A stretch of 64,000 nt of DNA from Ulva prolifera (taxonomy: Eukaryota > Chlorophyta > Ulvophyceae > Ulvales > Ulvaceae). The notes beneath the pieces are model-generated. The model saw only the letters and a list, made by a program, of their open reading frames with translations, was not told the origin of the DNA and did no database searches. A program made the translations under genes and the position numbers. Each line of letters begins with the position of its first letter. Positions within the stretch are counted from its first letter, which is position 1. The stretch is from NCBI GenBank assembly GCA_023078555.1, contig CM041204.1, positions 3,936,430 to 4,000,429 of the forward strand. Reading direction: 5' to 3'. Shown piece after piece: positions 1-12,110 of this stretch.

Positions 1-1901
1 GCTCGAGCTCGTCCTGCTGCACGTAGTGGTACCACATCGCGGGCAGGTACAGCACATCCCCCGCATACACTGTCACCTGCAGCCACACCTCCCACATCTG
101 GCACCCTTCTGCTGCAGTGGTGTCCCACAGGCAAGCGAAGAAGACAGTCTCGTGTGTGGAGCGGCACAGAGGAGAACTGCCTCCAAAGAAAGAAAGAAAG
201 AAAAGGGCCCGAAGGAGCAAAGCAGTGACACCGCTGTGTTGGAGCAGGGCGTCCCTGCAGACCTCGACTCAATAGCTCAGCTCAAATCTAGGCTACGTCA
301 GCTCAGAGGAGCCTGCAGGGCCTGCACCTACAGAGGCGGAGGCTCTTACACCGCGGCGCACACAGAACTGCAACAGCGAGGCGGGGCGAGCTGGCCTGCA
401 CTGTGTTGATGACGTTGTGACACACCTGCAGTGGCGGGGGACCTTGAAAGTAGCGAGGGAAGAGCCTCTGCTGCTCTCGCAGCCTCGCCCCGCCCGCCTG
501 GATGCCCTCGACGTCCACCGGGCACCACCGCACGCGGCTGTGCTGAGCTGCGAACGCGAAGGAGCCGTCCGGCAGCATCGTTTGCTGGTAGATGGGGCAG
601 GCCCGGAGGTGCATGTAGGGCAGGTGGCTGGGGGGTCGCAGGGTGAACGTTTTGCTGCCGGAGATGACCGCGTAGATGTTCTCGTAGTGGTCCTGCACAG
701 CCCAAGGAGTGCTATTGCACTGGTTCTACCCAGCTCCAGGAGCACCGCCGCCGTGGTCCTCGATGCGGCACTGTTTTGCATGGCATGCAAGGCCTGGGTG
801 ACACCGTGGTCCCGTTGATTCGGAGTTGCCAATGTCATCTTCAGGATACGGCTCACTGGGCTCAGATTTTCTTTACTTTACTGGCATAGCGGTCGTGGGC
901 AAGACACTGCTGTGGTTGGCCTGGACAGCCCACGGAACACCTCGTGGCCATGCTAACCGCAGGAGCTGTTGATATCCATGTGGATCAGGCTATGCAGGCT
1001 GTGAAGAGCCAGGCTCGTGCGTGCAAGGCAGCTGCAGCGCGCTGCAGATTCCACCCAGTGTTGGCAGGTTCTCGCAGGCGTCAGAGTGATTGCGCAGGTG
1101 GTGGTGCTACCATGATGGCTGAAGCGTGCACCAGATGAGAGTGTTGTCCACCCTCTGCTCAAACAGGCGGAACAGACCCAGAGCATGCATGCTGCGGTAT
1201 GGTACGGACGAGGCACACAGGGCCAGCTGCAAGAACCTGAGAAAAGCAGCAGTGCCGGTGGTGGAGAGCTCGCATCAGGTCCTTCATAGTGCAGCACGCA
1301 TATTGGGTCCTTGTCGAGTCGACGTGGTGGAACTTGTGAACATTTGAGATTGAGGGCACACCTTGTGGAATGTTGTTGTGGATCGCTTGTCACCTATCCA
1401 CAGGTTGACAGCATCTGGTGTAGCAGCTCCGAACGCCTCGAGCGCCCATGCAAAAGATGTGTCGATGTCCTTGGTCAAGCTCTCAAACTCTGCCAAGTTG
1501 TTGTTCTGGTACTGGACAGAAGGCACGGGTGATGCGTTGGCTTTGGACTGCCTGAAGACTGTGACAAACTCTTCCATGGTCATCTTTCTGTTGTCTGGAA
1601 GCAAGAATCTGCTGGACCCGTCGTCTTGCTGCTGAATGGCGTCCGCTTTGCCGTCGCACGTGAACGTGCAGGTGACCTGTGCATGCCCCATGCGCTCCTG
1701 TATGCGGTCCAGGTCCCAGGTCTGAGTTGCAGGCCAGTGTGACACTGCACCTCGAACAACACATGGCCTGTTCCGTGACACAAAATCCCTGTACCATGTG
1801 GCGCTGTCCGGGATGGTGTCCAGCTCGGCAATCGAGTTGTAGAATTCATAGTCGTGGATGTCTTGCCCTAGCTGCTCGATTGCAGCAAGAACTTCATCCA
1901 T
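1..1901 (-). CDS. JMJD7: JMJD7-like JmjC-domain hydroxylase (3' end outside window)
   Basis: JMJD7 is a 2-oxoglutarate/Fe(II) oxygenase known in animals as a lysyl hydroxylase acting on DRG GTPases. I read three exons: 1362-1901 (ATG at 1901), 426-692 and 1-76. Introns are phase 0 with GTGTG donors and TGCAG acceptors. Exon 1 encodes an N-terminal region rich in the family pattern (PCVVRGAVSHWPA, VNLWIGDKRSTTTFHK). The first junction joins HK to DHYENIYAV, which rebuilds the iron-binding HxD pair (H179, D181) exactly as in JMJD7. The last exon supplies AGDVLYLPAMWYHYVQQ, whose WYH histidine is the expected third iron ligand. The C-terminus continues beyond base 1. The catalytic triad is complete, so the enzyme looks functional. 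It diverges from KRI1, with 495 bp between the start codons. Confidence 0.88.
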
Positions 1902-2396
1902 CTGGCTCCCCCCGATGCAGCTTTTTCATCAGAGGTGCAGAGGCTAGTACGGGTGTGTCATCAGATTGAACACGAGGCATTATTGCAGGTGCTCTTGAGC
2001 ATCAGAGAGATCACAAGTTCAACCATACACACCCACTGCATCTTGTAGACGTAAGCTGGCGCAGAGTTCACGCAAACTGTACCGACAGCTCTCGGGAAGT
2101 GATCATGGCTTGTTTCCCCAAGTTTTGGTGCTGTTTAGAGTTGCGCGCGTGCGAGCGCCATCGCTGGACACCCAAGCCACCAAGTCGGGCATCTTGTCGG
2201 CCGCGCGATTGCACCCAGCTGTTGATCGACTGTGGCAAAAAACAGTATAAATGTGGCAGATAGTCACATACTGTCAATTGTTGCCACACGCGCGCTGCCC
2301 GATGCCCTGATTAACCAGGCAGGTCTGGAGGCCAATAGGCTATTCCGACGGCGGCCAGTCCCGCAGCCGACTAGGCCGCGAGCCGAGTCCTCCGCC
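1902..2396. promoter_or_regulatory. Divergent intergenic region between JMJD7 and KRI1
   Basis: These 495 bp separate the start codons of two genes transcribed away from each other, so promoters and 5' UTRs for both should lie here. A TATA-like box (TATAAAT, 2246-2252) sits about 145 bp upstream of the KRI1 ATG on its strand. No equally clear box was seen for JMJD7. The promoter role is inferred from the arrangement. Confidence 0.4.
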
Positions 2397-5113
2397 ATGA
2401 GCGCCTTGAAGTCTGAACTGTTTGATGAAGACTCTGAGCAGGAAGATCTCGATGCTGACCCATCGCTCCTGCGTGTGAACGAGGAATACGCCAAGCGCTT
2501 CGACGTAAGCTCTCTTCCTTGACTGCCTCTGATGTGTCCTGCGCATTTGATTCACACACACTTGATGTAAATGGTCTATTTTGCCTGCAGCATAACAAGA
2601 AGCGCGCAGAGCTACACCGCCTGCAAGAAAAGCATCCTGAGGTTGCGGCGCGCATCCAAGCCCGGGGCCTCGACGCCAGCGATGGGCACGAGTCCACTAC
2701 TTCTGAGGAAGAGGTGTGCTGCTGACCACTTGTTGTTCACCGTGTCACGAATTCGCAGGGTATATGATGATTCATCCGGATTCCCCTTCAGGAGCGTGTC
2801 AATGACCGATTATCCTATTCTGATGCCCTACGCGTGGCACCGATCCTTGCACATGCGTGAATTCAACGTTATCGATCGTCTACACGTGTCTCTGATGCAC
2901 CGATGGTCTGGTTTACATATTGCTTGGCTGACTGCAGGACGAGGGCCAGCTGAGCCCTGAGACGGAGCATGAATGGGCACAAGCTCTCCTCAAGATCCGC
3001 AAGAAAGACCCATCCATCTACGATGCCTCCACCACTCTGTTCAATGAGCCCAGCGCCGCCGCGTCAGATGATGATGGCGATGATGATCAAGAGCCAAAGG
3101 AACCAAAGAAGAAGTCCAAGAAGACGTTGCGTGACATTCTATACGACCAGGTATGCATCCACACCCAGTCTCCACTTCCATTCTGAGTTGTGTTCAAATT
3201 ATCAAACAGTACCCTTGTCCATGCTGCTAGCATCATGCCACCTGTCCACTGCATGAGCACCACCTGGTGTGGCTGTTACACCTGAAAGGTGCTGCCCGCC
3301 TTGCTTGCTTTGTCCTTGTAACAAACACCTGAACGGCTGTCACGTTGTCACTGACACCTGCATGCCGTGGCATCGCCTATCTCCGTGCATCCCGCATCTG
3401 TGCTCAGCCCTGTCGCCCGTCCTTCTCGTCATCATCGCTGCACATCCTGAGCCCACCAACGCATGCCTCATCCCACTCGGTATCTGCAGGCCGTTGCTGA
3501 AACAGAGGGACATGAAGACGATGCCGACACCGACATGGACCGCAAGAAGCGGCTACGCGCCGACAAAGCCGAGGCGCTCGCGTACGACCCCGAGCAGCGT
3601 GCCCTCCGCGACGCCCTCAAGTCCCGCTTGAACTCCGACGCGGCTGGTGACGCTGGCGTACAGGCAGGCGGCAGTGGCGAGGAGGACGACATGGGCGGCC
3701 TTACCGTCCGCCAGCGCGCCGCGCCCGACAATGCCACGGTATGTCCCACCCCGCATCACTGCAGGACACAAACCCCTGCCCTGTGTCCCGTATCACATGT
3801 TACAGCCTCAAAGCAGCAGCACACACCTGCATGCACCTTTTGTGCGTGTGTGTGTGTGTGTGTGTTCTGATAGGACTCGATGCAGGCATGCTCCTATCTT
3901 GGGCACATGCTGTGCTGTTTTTGTCGCAGCAATGCATGCTCGATCTCCATGTGCCAAGTCGGTGCATGTTAGCCTGTCGGTTCTCAACTCATGCCCGCAG
4001 GCCCCGCCAGGGTGAGCACGTGCGGCATGCGGTCATGCATGCAGCATGTTTACAGGCCGGCCGTGCGAGCAGGACAGGGCAGGCGAGGCGCCCCCCAGCA
4101 TCGCCGCAGCTGCCGACCTCGACACCTACTTCGCCTCGGCCGAAGCCACCCTGCCCGGCGGCAACGCCACCTTTCTGCGGGAGTACTTCCGGCGGCGGCT
4201 GTGGGAGGAGCCTGGTGATGACGGCGGCGAGAGTGCGGCCGCTGGCCTTGATGGAGGGCCTGCATTTGGGGACGGGGTGGGGGATGATGGTGCGGCGGGG
4301 CCTGAGGTGGAGGAGGATGAGGAGTTCTTGACGAGGGCGGACCAGTTTGAGCACAGATATAACTTCAGGTATGCTTGCTTGACATTGCGGGGGCTTGCAT
4401 GCGTGGTTTCAAGATGTGGGTGTGCATCGAAGTTGGGCAAATGGCTGCTTTGTGTCCTCGACTGCATGTCACTTCGTGGTGGCAACGTGTGTACGCAAGG
4501 CGTGCCGCCTTCTGCCGATATACCAGAGGTTGTAACTAGTCCTGAGTGGTTGCGGATGTGTGCAGGTCTGAGGAGCCCGGTGGTACTGAGATCCGGTCGT
4601 ACCCACGGCAGATCGAGGGCCTGGCGCGGCAGGAGGAGAGCCGTCGCAAGCGGCAGCGCGAGGCGAAGCGCGCCCGGCAGGACGAGCGCGAACAGCAGCG
4701 TGCCGCCGAGGTGAAGCAGCTCAAGAACCTCAAGAAGCAGGAGGTCGGCGACGCGTGCGGCACCCTCTTGCGCTGTATTGCCAGTCAACCTGTTTGCCAG
4801 TCAAACGCCCTGATGGTTTCAGAGCCACGATCCTTGTGGCACGGCTGTGCCATGTCTGGGCTCTTGTGTTGTCTGGGTCGGTGTATGTTGCTGCTGTCTG
4901 ACTGGTGACTGCTGTCCGTTGGCATGCTCGCCCTGCTGGCAGATTTGGTGGCGGTGTACTTGGTTGTTTGCGGGCTCTGTTCAAAGCCTGAGAGGAGGAG
5001 TGCTGGATGATGACCAAAATCAATCTTAGGACACCTTCAGAAGCGGGCCTGCCAGCCCAACGCTCATGAGACTTATCGTTATCTCCTGACAGCACTCGGT
5101 GTCCTCAGCCCTG

Positions 5114-5144
<31 letters not shown>

Positions 5145-7236
5145 TTGGGGTGTCCATTCTTGCACGCGGCCGATGATGCTCAAACAAACTTTCGTTCTTC
5201 CGACCAGCTGCAAAGCTCTGTGGATACAAGTTTGGAGACCTGATCTGAAGGCCTGTGTGCACGCCCTCCCACTGCTCAGTACACTACGTCTGCTCAAAGT
5301 TCCTGCTGCTGATTGCTTGACAGCTCCTGTGTCTGTATGCAGGATATCCCAGCTCGCGTCGGTGTCTGGCAAGGGCGCCCCAAGCAAGAGCCTGCTTAAG
5401 CAGCTGATGGACACCGACTTTGACCCGGATGCATGGGACAAGCACATGGCCAGTGCCTTCGGTGATGACTACTACGCCGAGGCAGAGCCCGAGATGGATG
5501 TTGTTGGCGCCGCTGATGATGCGATGCGGGAAGCCCATCGGTGGCAGGAGACCGCCGCTGCCGCCCGGGACGGCGAGGGAAGCGACAGCGGCGAAGAGGA
5601 CTCGAGTGATGATGACGGGGAGCCAGGCAAGGCCACGGGGCAGACGTTTGATGCTGTGCACAAGAGGCTCACTGGGAAGGAGGCGGAGCTGCTGCCGGAG
5701 ACGGACTATGCGGACCCGGCGAAGCAGGGTAGGAGTCGAGATGATGGCAGTGCGGGCTCTGGGAGTGAGGATGATGAGGAGGGTGAGAAGGTTGAGAAGC
5801 TGGCTGCGACGAGGAACAAGGTGTGCAGCGGCCGCCTGTTCTGGCTCCTTGTTTTTTTTAAGATTCTTCTGGAGCGTGAATTTTATGCAGAGCAACTTTG
5901 CCTTGGTGATGTAGCGTCAGCCATGACCATCCCCATACTTAAGTTGCTAACAGCACTGGTTAGCTTCCACTGTGACCCTTGCACCCCATCGAGGAGCCAC
6001 TACTAAGGGCAGCCTACATCTCAGAACCCCTGCAGGGTTCCTGACCCTACACTACATGACAGGATTCCACACATGCAGCAGAACCAGTCCATTACATGCG
6101 TAATTGTCCATTACATGCGTAATTGTTCCTATTGTTCCGTCCTTCAAACCCATGACGCCTGCGATACCACAGGCGGTTTTCGTGGCGGCCGCCGTGATCT
6201 GTGTCTGCACATACGCCGTGAACTGTGCTCGACCCATCCCCTGACTAGCCTCCCCTGTGTCCAGATCCACACGCTGCTGCAAGAGTACTACCGGCTCGAC
6301 CACGAGGACGAGGTCGGCGGAGTGCGCACGCGCTTCCGCTACCGCGCCGTCGAGCCCATCAACGACGGCCTCACCACCGACCAGATCCTCGCGCTGCCTG
6401 ACCAGGACCTCAACGCCATTGTTGGCCTCCGCAAGCTTGCACCATACAACCAGGACACCCACCGCATCCGCCCGAACTACAAGGCTTTGTCGGAGGCGCG
6501 CGAGAAGCTCGTTGCGCAGGGGCTGATTGTGCCAAAGGGGGGCCGCGATGGGGGAGACAGGCGTGGCGGGAAGAAAGGGAAGCATGGGCAGAAGGGGGAT
6601 GTTGCCAAGGGGAAGTATAAGCTCGGGAGTGCTGCGGCTGGGGGGGAGGGGAAGGCGGGTGTTGGGATACAGAAGGGGGGTGTGGTGAAGAAGTTCGTGG
6701 TGAAGGCGAAAGCATCGTCGAAGGAAAAGGGGGATGGCGATGCGGCAGGGAAGGCTGGGAAAAGACCAGGGCCGCGGCTTCGGAGAGCCCTGAAGGAGGC
6801 GGCAGCTGCTGCAGCGGGAGGGGGGGAGGCGACGGAGGACGGTGGCCTGAAGGCTGCCGGGGAGCATCGATCAGCTGGAGAAGATGTGGCGGACAAGGGC
6901 AAGAAGAAGAAGTCGGGAAGTGCCCGAGATCATCGTAAAGCCCTGAAGGAGATGAATGCAGATGAAAAGAAGGCGGCCCGGCTCGCATCGTATGCACCTG
7001 TAGCGCCCAGTGCTGCTGGCGGCCCTGTCCGACACGCATCTGGTGGACCATCTGGAGGGATGAAGCAGCAGAAGGTCAAAGCCTCTGGTGGTGGCGGAGG
7101 TGGCACAGGGGAAGGTGGGCAGGATGGTGCTGGGGATGGGGAGTTTGCAGGCATGTCCAAGGCTGCAAAGAAGAACCTCAAGCGGAAGCTTAAGAAGAGG
7201 CAGTCTGGTGAGAAGGCCGGGGCCGAAGCTGCGTGA
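2397..7236 (+). CDS. KRI1: KRI1 homologue, ribosome biogenesis factor
   Basis: Yeast Kri1 is a nucleolar protein that works with Krr1 in 40S subunit assembly. Exons: 2397-2504, 2591-2713, 2938-3150, 3490-3738, about 4045-4368, 4566-4754, 5343-5820 and 6265-7236, roughly 890 residues. Family marks appear in order: acidic N-terminus with LRVNEEYAKRFD; FLTRADQFEHRYNFR then EEPG..IRSYPRQ; a basic coiled segment ending KNLKKQE; DTDFDPDAWDKHMASAFGDDYY; and the C-terminal Kri1 domain (LLQEYYRLDHEDEV, FRYRAVEPINDGL) followed by a lysine/glycine-rich tail. The ATG at 2397 follows GCC and begins MSALKSELFDEDSE; an upstream in-frame ATG at 2232 is less likely. Between exons 4 and 5 an 11-nt mini-exon (4001-4011) would restore phase, but this is uncertain. 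Confidence 0.9.
3846..3866 (+). repeat. (GT)n microsatellite in a KRI1 intron
   Basis: About ten GT units lie in the intron after exon 4 of KRI1. This is a simple repeat with no sign of function. Confidence 0.9.
5119..5144 (+). repeat. (TG)n microsatellite in a KRI1 intron
   Basis: About thirteen TG units lie in the intron before the exon at 5343. It is a second TG array in the same gene. Confidence 0.9.
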
Positions 7237-9564
7237 TGATTGTGTGTTTGATCATGCACTGAGCGGATCGTTACTGTTATGATCAGTGTTGGTACCGTTC
7301 AGATGTTTTTCATCAGGTTCATGATGTACCTGCCAGTATTTAAAGCAAGTTGTGAAACATCGTCTACAAGCTGAAACATGCTTGTTTCTCCTGATGTAAT
7401 GCGGGTTGCTCATTTAACGACGTACACCATTGAAATTGTGAGGAACTCAAGCGTGTTAGGTGTCTTTTGTGTTGTGACACGATGAGTCTCATGTGTTTCC
7501 ATTGCACAGATCGATGATTTTATAGATTCACGTATCTACCTCAGTGTACGCAAAGGCACGAGTCTTTTGCAAGCACATGTGAACATCCCACTCAATCATC
7601 GTAATCCAATCAAGCAGTGCATGGGTGTGACAAGTACATAGCCAACGGAGCTATGTGCAGTAGAAGGCATGCCCTGGTCCACCAGGTCCGCGTGGAGTGT
7701 ACATCACGATGTGGTCTCATGACAACACCAGCATCCGCAGGAACACCCACAACGGCAGGTGACGACCTGGAACGAACCAGTCACAGGAAATCGCCATGCC
7801 TCGGAGGCGCCTGGGCTGGTTACACAGACCCAAAGCAGGCACTTTCAGCACAGGGGCACACAGGAACATCATGCAGCCGATTGAGGGCAGCGCTGATAAG
7901 ATTGGGATGCGCTGTTTCGCTGTGCGATGCTACTTCGCAGACTCTGTTGATGCAACACACTGCAACGCTTCGAGAGCACCAGGACAACCATGTATTATTC
8001 CAGGGACGTGAATTCTGCACACATCTCTCCTTTGGACCCCTCCGCTTTTGCACCCAAGCACATGCCTCGCTTCACCTGCAAGTTCTCCCCCTCCCTCAAG
8101 TGGACACAGCAGGGAGCCTGGAACATCGCCACGCGGCAAAGAGCGTCAGAAGCACCATCAGGCATAGTTTAAATCCTTAGACATATTCATCATAGCAACT
8201 CATGTCACGGTGGTTCTGCCAACCACCGTGAAGGTGCCCCGCTGCGGGGCAGGGGGGAGGCTGTCGCTACTTGGATGTGCTGACCGATACATTTGTCTCT
8301 GCCACCAAGGTGGCGTATGCTTACTCAGAAAGCAAGCCGACTGCGCACAGACTCAGACAGCCAACTTATGGGTGCGGCAGGCGAAACCCAGGCAAACGGC
8401 CGAACGAGGACCACCTCAAACTCGTCTTCACGCTGCACAGCGTGTGTGTTTGTGGCCAGATGCATGTGCCGCCATGCAGGAGCTCGTACTGCGATATATC
8501 GCCAATTCTGCTGCTTTCCTGGGACCGCAGCAGAGCGGCGGCGGGCGCTCGCAAAGCGGGCTGAAACAGCAATTGTCAGGGAACGAGCAGCAGTAGCTGT
8601 GCTTGCTAGCTCTGTCCTCCTCGCCGTGCGCCCTCACCAGTCCTCCCAACACCAGCTGCTTGAATCCAGCCAGACGCCCTACAGTGTGCTGCATCAGCGG
8701 GCAGCCATCGGCTAGCGATGTGAAGCGCCGAACCATGGTGCAGCACGCGCGTGGCATGCAAGGGACTCGTGTACCGCACACATGGGGATTCATGCACAAT
8801 GGCTGGATGCGGCGGGCGCCGAAGTGCTCCGGCGGAGTCGCCGGAGCTGCGCCGTGGCCGCGAGTGGCTACGGCGGCATCTGCGGGACGCTGCTGCTCGT
8901 CGGGCTGAGGCTGCTGAGCTGCAGCTGCGAGCCGGCGGGCGCGTCGTGGTGGAGCGCGGCCGCAGATGGCCGCGTCGAGAGGCGCGACGCCGACGACGGC
9001 GTGCGGCTGTGGCGGCCCGCCCGCAGCGCCTTCAGATTGAGCACCCCCGACGCCGACTCTGCACGCCCTGGCCCCCCGTGACCAAAACTTGAACGTGAAA
9101 TATCACACGCACCCTCGGGATGCATGCATGCATGCAGGCACGCTTCGTCGCAGCATGCACGCACGGCCGGGGGGTGCCTGTTCCCATGCAGCACGGGGGC
9201 CGCGCAGAACGCAATGCGGAGTACGCAGCACGGAGGGGAGGTGGGGCGCACCCCAGAAGCCACCGGAGGAGGAGGCGGTGGTGCGCGCGGAGGGCGCGAG
9301 CTCGGAGCGGCTCTGCACGAGCACCTCCTGCACAGCGAGCCCCGCCGCCTCAGTTCACAGCCGCCACCACAATTCGCAGCCCGGCGCGCCCGCTCACAGC
9401 AGCAGCAGGTGTTTTGTAGACCTGGCTGGTGTTTGTGGAAGTGGTGCGTGCGCACAGGCACGGACGAACGGCACCAGCGCCTGTTGAATGTCTGCCTGTT
9501 CCGGTGGTGTCGTGCAGGAGACCACCGCTCGCCCCTGCTCAAACGCGGCGCCCCGCGCCGATGC
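7237..9564. other. Gap: KRI1 3' flank and unassigned GC-rich exon-like stretches
   Basis: The first ~1.2 kb is AT-richer 3' flank without convincing coding sequence. From about 8500 to 9570 GC-rich open frames appear, for example 8530-8715, 8830-9060 and 9190-9408 on the plus strand, the last ending CAGCAG before GTGTTT. A short candidate terminal exon at 9519-9568 opens in the matching phase. Minus-strand frames in the same stretch (8868-9542) are also open, so the strand cannot be decided. The composition is Arg/Ala/Glu-rich and no family was recognised. A (TGCA)n run lies at about 9120-9137. Confidence 0.25.
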
Positions 9565-10593
9565 TTAGCACGGTGTCAGCACGTGATGCAGCAGACCTGG
9601 CAATGTGAACGGAAAATTAGGTATGACTCTCGCCGGGTCATCAGAGCGTGGCCCATCACACGTCCGACGCGCAGCTGCAGCGGCGAGCTGCAGCAGCAGC
9701 AAGGGGTTCCACTTCAACGGGATGTATTGCAGCACTGCCGGATGGCCCCTCCAGTGTATGGAGGCAGCGGAAGCAGTGGAAATGCGGTGGGGGGGGGGCC
9801 GCACCGTCATGCTGCGAACCGGCAGGTCATCGCCCTCCTTGCGCTTGGTGGTGTAGCGGCGCTCGAGCGCGAGAAACACAAGGGGCACGGTGTACCACGC
9901 CACCGTGACGTCCACGGTGTAGTGTTTGTGCGACGCGATGATGAGCAGCGACAGCGTCAGCGCCAGCACCCACGCCACGACCTTCGGCGCCAGCGGCTGC
10001 ATGCATGCGGGCCCACGTCACCGGTCGTACCACCGCCGCGGGATCCTGTACCTGGTGACGGCGGAACAGGCCGCGGCGCCAGCGGGGCACGTAACTGCTG
10101 CGGGGATCTATACTCTACTTCAAGAGTCAAAGGCTTTGCACATTGGCAGGTGAGACGGACCGGCAGAGGCCAGTGTACCAGCAAGGCAAACATAAAACAA
10201 CATCAACAACGACTATAACAACAACTGTTTCATCTTTGACTTGAGAACAAAGTACTGAAGAACGATGATGTCTCTACAAAACCAGCACCGACTAGTTCCC
10301 GCCATGAACTGTGACGCGGGCTTATTGCCACAGGGCGCCCCTCACCTTGCTGTAGTACGTGTGGCAGATGACGAACGAGAGGATGAAGGTGATGTGGGAG
10401 CTGAAGATGAGGTCGCCGCAGCTGTGCGCTGTCTGGCGGCCAAGGTCGACGAAGAGGTGCTGCCACCAGTGCCGCGGCCACGGCAGCGTCGCCGTCTCGG
10501 CGTCAGCGAGGCAGTGGTGCGCCGGCCCCGGCAGCACGGTGCTCATGAACGACACAATGCGTAGCGCCTGGCAACCTGCAGGGTGTGGAGCGT

Positions 10594-10627
<34 letters not shown>

Positions 10628-12110
10628 CTTCATGATGGTGTGCGTGCCATCGCTATAGTATACTTGCATGGACACAGTGGCGGGGCCCCCCGGGGCAAGG
10701 TGTGCTGTGCAGGAGCGCTGCATGGCGCAGTGAGTCGCAGGCAGTCACAGCTGTGCACGCGCCTGTTGAGCAGGCTGACGATTGGCTCGAGGTGGAGGTG
10801 CCTCAGCGGCTACAGTGGAATATTGAGGGGCCGGCTTACACTGCTCTCGCCAGAATTTTCAGGTACACTGATAGGAAGCCTGCCCCAAAAATTCACTTAC
10901 GCGATCTGACAACACACTGCCGACGTGCATGGGTGCCCCGACTGTCGGGACGGGTGGCGTCGGTGGCGCACGAACGTAGACAATGCCGCTGGCCTTGCGA
11001 GAGCTGCAGAGTGGCACGCAAGGCACTACATGCTCCGCCATTGCTGTCACGTGATCCGTAGGGCGTTGGGGGGGGGGGGGCTGAAATCGCGGGAATGTTC
11101 AAAACAGAGTTGCGGAGTGGCTTGAAGCGCACAGCAGAGGTGTACGAGAAGGCGCTTCGCGAGGACGGCGGTGTAGAATGTCTTCCTCTCGGTGAAAAAC
11201 GGCGAGATGACCCACAGAAGGAAGCTGCCAAAGAGCGCCATAAAGAGCGCCTCACTGACCCAAAAGTGCCTCGGGCCGAGCTCCTGCAAGCCACACACGC
11301 CCCTCACCGTTCCTGCAGCAGCCAGCTGTGGCGCCATGCCGACATGGAATGCTCCGCCTGGCGGCAATCTGCGGGGCGTGCATGTACCTGGCGCATGGGA
11401 TGCCTGGCGATCAAGCATGAGGTACTTTGCAAGAGTTGAAGCCAGGCTTCTGTGCGTGACGGAATGGTGGGAATGTCGAGCTCCAGTTGCTGCCGTGCTC
11501 ATGGTTTCGATGATACAAGAGCGCCGTGTGGCATCAGCAGCTCCTTGCTGCACGAAGGACAGCTAGCTCTTACGGTCTGGCTGCATGCTTACCAGGAAAC
11601 GAGGATACCGTGCTCATCGACGACGAGAGTCTGTAGCTGGCATCTACTGCCACATGCAGCACACAGATGACGCGGCTGACACGTGAGTTTGCAGGTATAT
11701 CACCATCGACATCAATCTGCCGCGATGGAACGAAAGGCTGCTGAGCACGGGCTTCTCAGTGTTGGTGTGTGCGCTTGAACTGCGTACTATGCGATCATGC
11801 TTGGTGTTAACACTAAACTGGTCAGCCTTCAGCACCATGAGCAACAGCTGCAGGTATTTGTGCACCAGATAGTATACGAGACCGCTTGCGGCCTTACTTT
11901 GTGAGGGCGCACTGGTAGCAGCTGGAAGCCAGTGTCCAACAGTGGCTCGGGGGTGGGAATGTGCCGCCTGTATACGAGCTGCGTGAAGATTCCGTGCACG
12001 TACTGAAATAGAAGGCATCCCAGGATAGCTTTCCATCTAGCCTTGAGCATCGGAAACTGCAAGTTGACGCTGCAGGCGTGTTTGAATGCCACGGTGGAAG
12101 AATCGGCGAC
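9565..12110 (-). CDS. Plant-type inositolphosphorylceramide synthase (5' end unresolved)
   Basis: This matches plant phosphatidylinositol:ceramide inositolphosphotransferase, a Golgi multi-pass enzyme of the PAP2-like sphingomyelin-synthase superfamily. Exons: 11913 to about 12110 ([26 protein letters not shown]), 11133-11283 ([24 protein letters not shown]), 10346-10575 ([34 protein letters not shown]) and 9565-9996 ([21 protein letters not shown]). The catalytic residues are all present: H of SSH, and H and D of HYTVD. The donor at 11132 and acceptor before 10575 were chosen because they give the same spacing as plant enzymes between YTAV and CQALRI. The junction of exons 3 and 4 is about three residues short. 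The start exon was not found, and the tail after residues DDLP may be spliced differently. Confidence 0.82.
10594..10627 (-). repeat. 34-base homopolymer G run (poly-C on the gene strand)
   Basis: An uninterrupted run of 34 G on the plus strand reads as poly-C on the transcribed strand of the IPC synthase gene. It ends 16 bases before the CAG acceptor of the exon starting at 10575, the normal place for a polypyrimidine tract. A shorter run of 13 G at 11068-11080 lies in the same intron. Confidence 0.9.

Noticed and set aside
4126-4788. 220-codon minus-strand frame over KRI1
   Set aside because: It overlaps two KRI1 exons and their intron in antisense, with no motifs.
10030-10110. Extra small exon in IPC synthase ([14 protein letters not shown])
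   Set aside because: It is bounded by CAG and GTACAG but does not fit the phase of the preceding exon with a good acceptor. It would fill a three-residue gap only by adding far more.
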